Assembly: GCA_052108535.1 (NCBI GenBank)
Contig: JBQDZM010000034.1
Location: forward strand, 1-28,578
Direction: 5' to 3'
From: Galactobacter sp052108535
GTDB lineage: Bacteria > Actinomycetota > Actinomycetes > Actinomycetales > Micrococcaceae
DNA length: 28,578 nucleotides
Part shown: positions 21,129 to 27,637 of the stretch, piece after piece
Position numbering within the stretch: the first letter of the stretch is position 1
How the letters are laid out: the number at the start of each line of letters is the position of its first letter
Made by a program: the position numbers and the translations under genes
Notes under the pieces: model-generated
Databases searched by the model: none
The model's input: only the letters and a program-made list of their open reading frames with translations
Told to the model about the DNA's origin: nothing

Positions 21129-21788
21129 GTGAGCACGTCTGCGCATCGTGAACGCTGGGAGGAGGATCCCAATCGTCCCCTGACCCGGAGACGGTTGGTG
21201 GCTGCTGCCCTGGATCTGGTGGACGAGGGGCATGAGGATCTGCTGTCCATGCGGATGTTGGCCAAACGCGTTGGCCGCCAGGTCAGTTCGCTCTACAACC
21301 ACGTCACCAACCGCGCCGAGCTCGTGGAGATGATGCGAGCTCATCTGGTGGAGAGCGTCGACGTGACCGGGTTCGCGGATGCGCCGTGGAACACGGCGCT
21401 GGAGCGCTGGGCCCGTTCCTACTTCGAGGCCATGGCGGAGCACCCTTATCTCGGTCGGCTACTGGCCTCCACACCCCCGCAGGACCCGTCCACCATGAGG
21501 ATGTATGAGACCGTTGCCGCGGGGCTCGTCGCCGCCGGATGGGACCAGTCTCAGGTCGTGGCGGTACTCCGCACCGTCGAGTCGCTGGTGATCGGTTCGG
21601 TGCAGGATCTAACGGGACCAGAGGCGGGGTTGCACAGCGGCGAGGTCGACGAGGGACTGGCCACGTTGTCGGTCGCGCTGTCGCCGGACACCATCGGCAC
21701 CAACACGGCGGTTGCGGCCTTCGACCTCGGCATGACGGCCATCGTGGACGGACTCACGCGGCTTCCGGGAGCCCCTTCGGTCTCCTGA
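21129..21788 (+). CDS. TetR-family regulator with TetR_C-type domain
   Basis: 219 residues from the chosen GTG. The HTH lies at about 19-65 (LTRRRLVAAALDLVDEG, LSMRMLAKRVGRQVSSLYNH), with the SLYNHVTNRAELVE sequence typical of the branch with the tetracycline-repressor C-terminal domain. The remainder is helical (ALERWARSYFEAMAEHPYL). GTG 21129 has AGAGGA 12 bases upstream, a little far; the frame is open further up to 20997 but the added residues are not TetR-like. It lies 43 bases before an SDR gene on the same strand and probably regulates it, being co-transcribed. The 255 bases upstream, shared with the gene at 20873, contain no operator that I can recognise. Confidence 0.85.
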   Translation: MSTSAHRERWEEDPNRPLTRRRLVAAALDLVDEGHEDLLSMRMLAKRVGRQVSSLYNHVTNRAELVEMMRAHLVESVDVTGFADAPWNTALERWARSYFEAMAEHPYLGRLLASTPPQDPSTMRMYETVAAGLVAAGWDQSQVVAVLRTVESLVIGSVQDLTGPEAGLHSGEVDEGLATLSVALSPDTIGTNTAVAAFDLGMTAIVDGLTRLPGAPSVS

Positions 21789-21831
21789 CGTCCTGGCCAT
21801 CTGATGGCCGCGCACATAGAAGGAGTCCGCC

Positions 21832-22608
21832 ATGGCCACCACTCGATACGATCTGACCGGTTCCTCGGTGCTCGTCACCGGAGCAGGCTCGGGGATCGGA
21901 CGGGCCACGGCCCAAGCCTTCCTGGCACAAGGCGCCCGAGTCGCACTCCTGGGCTGGCGGGCCGATGCCCTGCAGGAAACCGCTGAGGCCTTCCCTGATG
22001 GGCAGGTCATGGTTCTCCCCGTGGATGTCACCGACGAACAGGCCTTGTTGCGCGCGGTGGGCCAGGTCGTGGAGGCCTGGGGAGGCCTCGATACCGTGGT
22101 AGCCAACGCCGGACTGTCTCTGGCTGGCCGCATCGACGAACTCGACGAGTCGTCCTGGACCGCGATGCGTAGTCTCAACCTGGACGCGGTGATCTCCCTG
22201 GCCCGGGCCACGGTGGACTCGCTGCGCCGATCCAAGGGCAGCTTCATCGCGATCTCCTCGATCGCGGCACTCGGCGGGGACTGGAACCAGACCGGGTACA
22301 ACGCCACGAAGGCGGCTGTGAACGCCCTGGTTCAGTCCATGGCCCTCGATCTCGGGATGGACGGAGTGCGCGTCAACGCGATCGCACCGGGCTTCACCGC
22401 GACCGTCCAGACGCGGGAACGCCTGGAGGATCCCGAGTTCCGCACCAAACTCCTGGACCGGATCGGTCTGCAGCGGGAAGGAACGCCGGAGGACGTGGCC
22501 CGCGCGGCGCTCTTCCTCGCCAGCGCCGACGCGTCCTACATCACCGGTGTGGTCCTGCCCGTGGACGGCGGCACCAGTGCCGCCAATGGGGCGCCGCGGC
22601 CGCTCTGA
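21832..22608 (+). CDS. SDR-family oxidoreductase downstream of tetR
   Basis: 258 residues of a classical short-chain dehydrogenase. It has TGAGSGIG (cofactor), NAG (ANAG), the serine in AISSIAAL, and the YNATK catalytic Y-x3-K pair; the end SYITGVVLPVDGG is typical. GWR after the second strand (LLGWRADAL), with its arginine, suggests NADP(H). A strong AGAAGGAG ribosome site lies 6 bases before ATG. It is probably in one transcript with the TetR gene, so its expression may respond to the substrate. The reaction is unknown. Its last codons and the following bases carry a short tandem repeat. Confidence 0.88.
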   Translation: MATTRYDLTGSSVLVTGAGSGIGRATAQAFLAQGARVALLGWRADALQETAEAFPDGQVMVLPVDVTDEQALLRAVGQVVEAWGGLDTVVANAGLSLAGRIDELDESSWTAMRSLNLDAVISLARATVDSLRRSKGSFIAISSIAALGGDWNQTGYNATKAAVNALVQSMALDLGMDGVRVNAIAPGFTATVQTRERLEDPEFRTKLLDRIGLQREGTPEDVARAALFLASADASYITGVVLPVDGGTSAANGAPRPL

Positions 22609-22645
22609 TGGGGCGCCGTTAGGCGCGCTGATGGGGCGCGGTTAG
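22586..22645. repeat. Short tandem repeat over two convergent gene ends
   Basis: The sequence ATGGGGCGC occurs at 22586, 22608 and 22631, spaced 22 and 23 bases. The last two copies extend to an 18-base unit, CTGATGGGGCGC(C/G)GTTAG, with one mismatch (22605-22622 and 22628-22645). The copies cover the stop codons of both the SDR and the AI-2E transporter. Confidence 0.7.
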
Positions 22646-24177
22646 CCGCCGTAGAGCGCAGAACGTTCCTGCGCTCTACGGCGCTTACGCGCCGAGCGTG
22701 GTTCCGGTTGTTCATCCGCGGGGAGGGCCGTGTCGGGGCTGGAAGCGATGAACGCGTTCAACCAACGCGCCTTGGGGTCGGCATCGACGAGTAGTGCCTT
22801 CACCAACAATGTGGCGGGCAGAGCCAACAGCGCTCCCAGAGGTCCAATGAAGACCACCCAGAAGAGCAGGGACAGGAACGAGATGGTTCCTGTGACTCCG
22901 ACCGTCTCGCCCGTGATCTTGGGCTGGATGAGCACCTGGATGACGAAGTTGAGCAGGCAGTACACCACCACTACGGTCAGCGCCGGCTGCCAGCCTCCAT
23001 CCAGCAGTGCCAGCAGGGCGGGCGGCACCAGGCCGACCACGAAGCCGATGTTCGGGATGTAGTTGGTGACGAACGCCAGCACACCCCACACCCAGATCAG
23101 GGGGACACCGATGATCGCCAAGGCGGCCACGTCCAACAGCGCCACGATGAGTCCGAAGAGGGTCGCCACCACCCAGTAGCGTCGCACGCCGGTGGAGAAG
23201 TCCATCACCACGGCCAGTGCCCGCGGCTGCACCACGCGGAGCAGCTTCATGCGGGAACCCATCGATGGAGTGTCCATGGCCATGAAGAAGGTGGCCATGA
23301 GCAAGGTGGCCAGCAGGGACACGATGGACGTGATGTTCCCGAGGATCGGGCCGATCAAGGACATGACATCGCCCGGGTTGATGGAACCCAGGGCGGTGTT
23401 GACCCACTGAACGTCCAGACCGAAGGTGCCAGCGATGTTCACGATCTGGAACCAGAGGGTGGTGAATTCCTGGTTGTACTGCGGCAGCGCCTTGATCAGC
23501 TCAAGCAGGGCCCAGATACAGCCCCAGATGAAGCCGATCAGGATGGCCAGCACCGCGATCAGGGACACCGTGGCCGCGATGAATCGAGGCATCACGCGCG
23601 CCAACAAGCGGTGGATGGGCTGTACCGCGATCATGAGATTCAGGCCAAGGAAGAAGGGCCCGATGATGGAACTCAAGTCCTTGATCAGGTACAACACCAC
23701 GACGGTAGCGGCCACACCGAGCGTGACCGCCACGAAACGCGGCATGGCGTACTGGGACTTCTTCTCCTCCTCCAGTCGCTTCTCGCCGGCCGAGGCGGTG
23801 ATCTCCGGATCCGGCACGGAACCATCGAGGCGGGTCACACCGCGCTGACGAATGACGGCGGGTTCGGGTCGGTTCGGGGCGTCGCTCGTGGTCGCCGGGT
23901 CCTCTGGGGCCTCCGGGTCCGTCGCGCTGATGGCGCTGGCGGCGCTGGCGGTGCCGACGGTGCTGGCGCCAACGGCACCGGTAGAAGGAGAGCTGGGCGC
24001 GGCCGTCGGCCCGGTGGGATGGACCGGTGCCGTGGGATCGATCTGTTGGGACTGGACGGAGCTGGCAGAGAACGATTCCGCGTCGTCCGGGACAGGAACC
24101 TGGCCCGTGGACGGGCTCGCCTCATCATCCGGACGCTTGTCCTGCGCTGGCTGCTCGTCGCCCCAAGGGGTGGTCAT
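22642..24177 (-). CDS. AI-2E family transporter (PerM/YdiK-like)
   Basis: 511 residues. The N-terminal 130 residues are a polar, Pro-Ala-Ser-Thr-rich disordered tail, unusually long for the family and containing TGQVPV. A helical segment (EKRLEEEKKSQ) leads to about eight membrane helices: FVAVTLGVAATVVVLYLI, then FFLGLNLMIAVQPIHRLLA, and a large loop with PGDVMSLIG. The conserved C-terminal half has YIPNIG, VPPALLALL and IQVLIQPKITG. The family exports small molecules or autoinducer-2 in a few cases; here the substrate is unknown. ATG 24177 has GAGGA upstream, and TAGGAT on the minus strand (24207-24202) is a candidate -10. It converges on the SDR gene. Confidence 0.9.
   Translation of the reverse strand: MTTPWGDEQPAQDKRPDDEASPSTGQVPVPDDAESFSASSVQSQQIDPTAPVHPTGPTAAPSSPSTGAVGASTVGTASAASAISATDPEAPEDPATTSDAPNRPEPAVIRQRGVTRLDGSVPDPEITASAGEKRLEEEKKSQYAMPRFVAVTLGVAATVVVLYLIKDLSSIIGPFFLGLNLMIAVQPIHRLLARVMPRFIAATVSLIAVLAILIGFIWGCIWALLELIKALPQYNQEFTTLWFQIVNIAGTFGLDVQWVNTALGSINPGDVMSLIGPILGNITSIVSLLATLLMATFFMAMDTPSMGSRMKLLRVVQPRALAVVMDFSTGVRRYWVVATLFGLIVALLDVAALAIIGVPLIWVWGVLAFVTNYIPNIGFVVGLVPPALLALLDGGWQPALTVVVVYCLLNFVIQVLIQPKITGETVGVTGTISFLSLLFWVVFIGPLGALLALPATLLVKALLVDADPKARWLNAFIASSPDTALPADEQPEPRSARKRRRAQERSALYGG
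22647..22683. terminator. 15-bp perfect hairpin in the 3' end of the transporter gene
   Basis: Arms 22647-22661 and 22669-22683 are exact reverse complements around AACGTTC. The hairpin lies inside the last 13 codons of the transporter and immediately before its stop, and 38 bases after the convergent SDR stop. It could terminate the SDR transcript on the plus strand or protect the transporter mRNA. Confidence 0.55.
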
Positions 24178-24241
24178 GGGTGGTGTCCTCGTTGCTGGGT
24201 GATCCTACGATGTCGCCAGTCTAGGCTGCGGGCATGCTGGA

Positions 24242-26086
24242 TCAACGAGTTGCTGACGTCCCGATTTGGAGTGTGGCTCGGCCGTGCTGTAGAGTCTTTT
24301 CTCGGTCGAAACACCGAATTTTCGGTGCGGAAACCACCCAATCTGGGGGTATGGCGCAGTTGGTAGCGCGTCTGCATGGCATGCAGAAGGTCAGGGGTTC
24401 GAATCCCCTTACCTCCACGTAAAGTTGAACGTTCGAACCTTGCCCCGCGTGATCGCGGGGCAAGGTTCTTTCGTTGCGTGGCCTGGGGATGGCCTCGAGG
24501 ATCGTCGCGATCGTCCGGGCTGGTTCGAGGGCGGCTTGGTCTTCTTCATCGATGGTGATGCGGTCGAATAGTGCCCGGTTGAGCATCCGTCGTTCGGCGG
24601 GTTCGGCCTTCGCGTACACGTCACCGATGTCGGTGAGGAGGCCGAGGATCGCGCCGAGCCCGATCCTCGCGTTGTCGTAGGTCGTCGCGAGGGTGTCGAG
24701 CCGGTTCGTGATGGCGTGGAGGCTCGCGCGGATGCGGTCCTGTTCGGTTTTGAGGAGGTCGATGGGGATCGCGTCGGCGTAGTGGGCTTGGAGGAGTTTG
24801 ACCTGTTCGGCTTCGAGCTTGGCCTTCTGCCCGGCAAGCAGAGTCCGTTCGTCGCTGGTCGATTCGGCGAGGGCGTCGAAGACCTGCCCGAGCACGGCCT
24901 TGATCTGTTCGGCTTCGTCGTCGGTGACGGAGACGTGCTGGTAGCGGTTCTCGATGCTCTGCTCGACGCGGTGGACGAGGATGGCGGTGCGCTGGCAGTC
25001 GTTGCGCTTGAACCGGCGGCCGGTGCAGGTGAAGTAGTCGTAGGCGACGCCCTGATGGTTGCGGGGACGCTCGAACATGAGCTTCTTCCCGCAGCCGCAG
25101 TAGATCGAGCCTTTGAGGTAGTGGTCGTACTTCTGCGGCTTGTCGCCGGTGACGTGGTTCTGCTGGAGGATCGTCTGCACCTGCGCGAACGTCTCCGGGG
25201 TCACGAGTAGCTGATGGGTGCCGGGGTAGGTGACCTCGCGGAACGTGACGATGCCCTGGTAGTAGGGGTTCGTGAGGATCTTGTGCAGCCCCGTGGTCGT
25301 GACCGGCTTCGCGGGGAACGTCGGCGTGGGCCGGGTGACAAGGCCGCGGGTCTCCAGCTCCCGGGCGAGCTTCGATACGGACCAGTCGCCGGTGGCGTAG
25401 GCGGTGAACGCGAACCGGATCAGGTCGGCCCGGTCGGGGTCGAGTTGCACGTCGCGTACCTCGTGCCCGTTCGCATCGGTGAGGCGGACGTTGAGGTAGC
25501 CGATGGGCGCCTTGTGCGGGGTGCCGCCGATGGAGGCCTTCTGCACGAGACCCTTGGTGACTTCTTGGGCGAGGTTCAAGCTGTAGAACTCCGCGATGGA
25601 GGCCATGATGCCGTGCATGAGCATCCCGGAGGGCGTCTCATCGATGTTCTCCATCACCGAGACCAGGGTGACTCCGGCCTGGCGGAGTGTGGCGTGGATG
25701 ATCGCGTCATCGAGCCGGTTTCGGGCGATCCGGTCGACCTTGTTGATGATGCAGTACCTGACGGGATGCTCGGCGAGGTAGTCCAGCATCTCCTGGAGGG
25801 CTTTGCGGCGGGCGGTCTTGCCGGACTCGCCAGGCTCGATGAACTCCTTGACGATGACCGCACCGAGCTGCTCGGCCTTGCGCTGCGCGGCCTCGCGCTG
25901 CGCAGGGATGGATAGGCCTTCTTCGAGGCCGTTACGGGTGGCTTGGTCCTTGGTGGAGACCCGCAGGTAGGAGATCGCAGGCACCTTCCCATCGGGAAGA
26001 GTGACATCGAGGGCCTGGGTCGCGGAGCCTGCGAGGGAACGCAGGGCGCTGAGGTCGAGGCCGGCGGGAAGGTCGAGGAGCGTCAT
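24242..26086 (-). CDS. Large serine recombinase, frame fused through tRNA
   Basis: A site-specific serine integrase of about 614 residues from ATG 26086; a GTG 9 codons further up is also possible. The catalytic domain begins ISYLRVSTKDQ (nucleophile S in YLRVS) and contains CIINKVDRIARNRLDD and MLMHGIMASIAEFYS. The recombinase domain follows (GGTPHKAPIGYLN), then a zinc ribbon CGCGKKLMF...FTCTGRRFKRNDC and a coiled coil (ERTLLAGQKAKLEAEQVKLL). Residues from about 557 on (VEVRGFEPLTFCMPCRRATN) are the antisense strand of the tRNA-Ala gene, and the last ~33 lie in host DNA beyond it. Thus the native C-terminus was replaced at integration, or translation simply runs on. It should integrate and excise the element to its right. 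Confidence 0.88.
   Translation of the reverse strand: MTLLDLPAGLDLSALRSLAGSATQALDVTLPDGKVPAISYLRVSTKDQATRNGLEEGLSIPAQREAAQRKAEQLGAVIVKEFIEPGESGKTARRKALQEMLDYLAEHPVRYCIINKVDRIARNRLDDAIIHATLRQAGVTLVSVMENIDETPSGMLMHGIMASIAEFYSLNLAQEVTKGLVQKASIGGTPHKAPIGYLNVRLTDANGHEVRDVQLDPDRADLIRFAFTAYATGDWSVSKLARELETRGLVTRPTPTFPAKPVTTTGLHKILTNPYYQGIVTFREVTYPGTHQLLVTPETFAQVQTILQQNHVTGDKPQKYDHYLKGSIYCGCGKKLMFERPRNHQGVAYDYFTCTGRRFKRNDCQRTAILVHRVEQSIENRYQHVSVTDDEAEQIKAVLGQVFDALAESTSDERTLLAGQKAKLEAEQVKLLQAHYADAIPIDLLKTEQDRIRASLHAITNRLDTLATTYDNARIGLGAILGLLTDIGDVYAKAEPAERRMLNRALFDRITIDEEDQAALEPARTIATILEAIPRPRNERTLPRDHAGQGSNVQLYVEVRGFEPLTFCMPCRRATNCAIPPDWVVSAPKIRCFDREKTLQHGRATLQIGTSATR
24266..24295 (+). promoter_or_regulatory. 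Promoter of tRNA-Ala(GGC)
   Basis: TTGGAG (24266-24271), 18 bases, then TAGAGT (24290-24295). Its -35 is identical to that of the other tRNA-Ala gene. Transcription would start about 40 bases before the tRNA. Confidence 0.55.
24312..24327. repeat. Inverted repeat in tRNA leader
   Basis: CACCGAA-TT-TTCGGTG, perfect 7-bp arms, between the promoter and the tRNA. Probably a leader hairpin; a binding site for the recombinase is possible but unsupported. Confidence 0.4.
24345..24417 (+). tRNA. tRNA-Ala (anticodon GGC)
   Basis: Complete cloverleaf: acceptor GGGGGTA/TACCTCC, D arm GCGCAGTTGGTAGCGC, anticodon stem TCTGC/GCAGA with loop ATGGCAT, T arm AGGGGTTCGAATCCCCT. Anticodon GGC (24378-24380) reads GCC. 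The gene is intact, so the integrated element must restore its 3' half if insertion occurred there. Confidence 0.95.
24391..24417. other. Inferred attachment site end in tRNA 3' half
   Basis: Everything to the right (recombinase, SSB-like gene, coupling protein) looks like element DNA, and the recombinase frame crosses this tRNA, so the boundary is placed in the T arm and 3' end. The exact crossover bases cannot be seen without the other end of the element. Confidence 0.4.
24435..24468 (+). terminator. Terminator downstream of tRNA-Ala(GGC)
   Basis: GAACCTTGCCCCGCG (24435-24449) and its exact complement (24454-24468) form a 15-bp stem with loop TGAT, followed by TTTCGTT. This is the best intrinsic-type terminator in the window on the plus strand. 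The same DNA codes for recombinase residues 540-551 on the other strand. Confidence 0.75.
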
Positions 26087-26250
26087 GATCGTGACTGCCT
26101 TTCGGGCGCTCACCCAATCCCAGAAGGGATGGGTGCGGGCGCCGTTGGGCTGTCACGACACAGATGGGGAGCCTGCCGAACCGCGACGGGTTCGGGCAAC
26201 AAAGGGGTAAGCCGGTAGCGCCCTGATGGACGTACTACGTACCAGGGATT

Positions 26251-26451
26251 CTACCGCTCGCTGCTCAGCAGCGCCCGGAGTCGGGTGCCGGCCTGCCCGG
26301 CCTGCGTGCCAGTGCCGGCTTCTCGCAGGACGACGCGGATGAGGACTTCGGCGACCTTTTCCACGTCGATCTGCTTGCGCCGGGTCGAGGTGACGCGCAG
26401 GTTCCGGTCCGCGGAGGGCCGCTGGGTCTTGCGCTGATAATTCCGCACCAC
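26251..26451 (-). CDS. Small basic protein of unknown function
   Basis: 66 residues, strongly basic (MVRNYQRKTQRPSADRNLRV, STRRKQID), with a predicted helix near VEKVAEVLIRVVLREAG. It starts with GTG at 26451, with AGGTGA 8 bases before it, 10 bases after the stop of the upstream gene in the same direction. It may bind DNA or be a small element-specific regulator, but nothing diagnostic is seen. The 164 bases between this gene and the recombinase hold an imperfect hairpin around 26111-26130 and no other gene. Confidence 0.6.
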   Translation of the reverse strand: MVRNYQRKTQRPSADRNLRVTSTRRKQIDVEKVAEVLIRVVLREAGTGTQAGQAGTRLRALLSSER

Positions 26452-26461
26452 TGCTCGTCAC

Positions 26462-27058
26462 CTACCCATCGTCTGAGCGGGCGGCGTCATCGAGGCGGGC
26501 GAAGACGGCGTCTTCTGCGGCCTTGCGGCGGGCGACCTGTTCGATCACGAAAGCCACGAAGTCCGCGCGTCGGTCGGTGATCGGGGTGTCCTCGACCGGC
26601 GGGGCGGGTGCTTCGCCGGGCCAGGCGGTCTGCCGGGAGGGCCGGTCGCGGTCCAGGCGGGTGCCGGAGGCGGCCACCCAGTCGCGGAGGCGCTGGCGGG
26701 CGGCGGCGAAGTCGCGGTGCCAGCCGATCGCGGCGCTCGCGTTCTGCTCCGGGTCGTAGGCGCCGAGCCAGTGCAGGTGCAGCGCACTGAGCTCCCAGTG
26801 CAGTTCAGAATGCCGGTGCCAGTAGGGCGGGATGACCGATGCGGGCAGCGCGTAGGTGCGGCGGAGCCATTCGACCCACCGGTTGAGGGCGAGCCATTCC
26901 TGTTCCAGGTCGTGAGAGAGCAGGAGGTTCCAGTTCACCGGCCGCGGCGGCCCCGGAATGTCATCGTCAGGGTCGAGCCGCCCGAAGTCCTCCTCCTCCC
27001 ACTCCTCAGGCTCGGAGGCCAGGTCGTCGGGCGGGAGCGTGGGGTCGTCGTTCATCAT
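26462..27058 (-). CDS. Hypothetical acidic protein of the element
   Basis: 198 residues, very acidic at the start (MMNDDPTLPPDDLASEPEEW EEEDFGRLDPDDD) and Trp/His-rich in the middle (LEQEWLALNRWVEWLRRTYA, PPYWHRHSELHWELSALHLH). Residues 120-150 resemble a helical unit (WHRDFAAARQRLRDWVAAS). No signal peptide or membrane helix. ATG 27058, or ATG 27055 right after it, follows GAGAGGGG. It lies between the SSB-like gene and the small basic gene, in one likely operon. I have a general memory of proteins with this W-P-x-Y-W-H-R-H pattern next to transfer genes of actinobacterial elements, but cannot name a family. Function unknown. Confidence 0.7.
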   Translation of the reverse strand: MMNDDPTLPPDDLASEPEEWEEEDFGRLDPDDDIPGPPRPVNWNLLLSHDLEQEWLALNRWVEWLRRTYALPASVIPPYWHRHSELHWELSALHLHWLGAYDPEQNASAAIGWHRDFAAARQRLRDWVAASGTRLDRDRPSRQTAWPGEAPAPPVEDTPITDRRADFVAFVIEQVARRKAAEDAVFARLDDAARSDDG

Positions 27059-27070
27059 GCTTCGCCCCTC

Positions 27071-27550
27071 TCACATGGCCCGCGTGGGCTGCTCGTGCTC
27101 GGGCTGGTCCTGCTCGGGCGGCTCGAACACGACCTGACGCGCCGGTTGCCGCCGGTTCGGGGACTCCATCTGGGAGCGGCGACGCGGGGTGCCGATCTCG
27201 ATGTTCATCCGGGCGGCGTCGGGTCCGAGCCGGTTCGCGATGAACTCCTTCGTCTCCACCCCGGTGTTGGGGTTCGTGTTCGGTTCGAGGCGGCCGTGCG
27301 CGACGAACCAGTCCAGCTTGGACAGCGTCTCGTCACCGCTGACAGCGGCTCCACGGAACGCGACGACATCGTGGAACGTGGTGGGCAGCTTGGTGCGCGA
27401 CCCGTCGGGTCCGTACTCGTAGTGCTCCTGCCCGGCCTTGAAGTACAGGCGCGGTGTGCCGTCGTGCCAGGTCAGCTGCGGCTCGGAGGCGACGAACCCG
27501 TAGAAGGCATCGCCGATCTCGGGATCGGGGTTACGTGGCTGCTCGTTCAT
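27071..27550 (-). CDS. Single-stranded DNA-binding protein-like (OB-fold)
   Basis: 159 residues. The order of strands fits an SSB OB-fold: GFVASEPQLTWHDGTPRLYF, then FHDVVAFRGAAV (compare the FWRVVAWG region of SSB), then LSKLDWFVAHGRLEP (compare GDRVVVEGRL), then KEFIANRLGPD. A Pro/Gln/Arg-rich tail (about 120-159) lacks the usual DDDIPF-like end. ATG 27550 has GGGAG 7 bases upstream. Elements that transfer single-stranded DNA often carry such proteins, probably to coat incoming or outgoing strands. The divergence from host SSB is large, so the call is by pattern. Confidence 0.7.
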   Translation of the reverse strand: MNEQPRNPDPEIGDAFYGFVASEPQLTWHDGTPRLYFKAGQEHYEYGPDGSRTKLPTTFHDVVAFRGAAVSGDETLSKLDWFVAHGRLEPNTNPNTGVETKEFIANRLGPDAARMNIEIGTPRRRSQMESPNRRQPARQVVFEPPEQDQPEHEQPTRAM

Positions 27551-27637
27551 CGGATGCTCCCGTTGCTCTGCTCAGGCGGCCACCTCGTGTAGAAGCCGCT
27601 GGGTCAGGCAGGTGCACCCGAGCTCCCGCCCGTTGGA

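Noticed and set aside
24420..25915. Plus-strand frames opposite the serine recombinase
   Set aside because: Shadows with Val/Gly/Asp bias; the recombinase shows its catalytic and zinc motifs.
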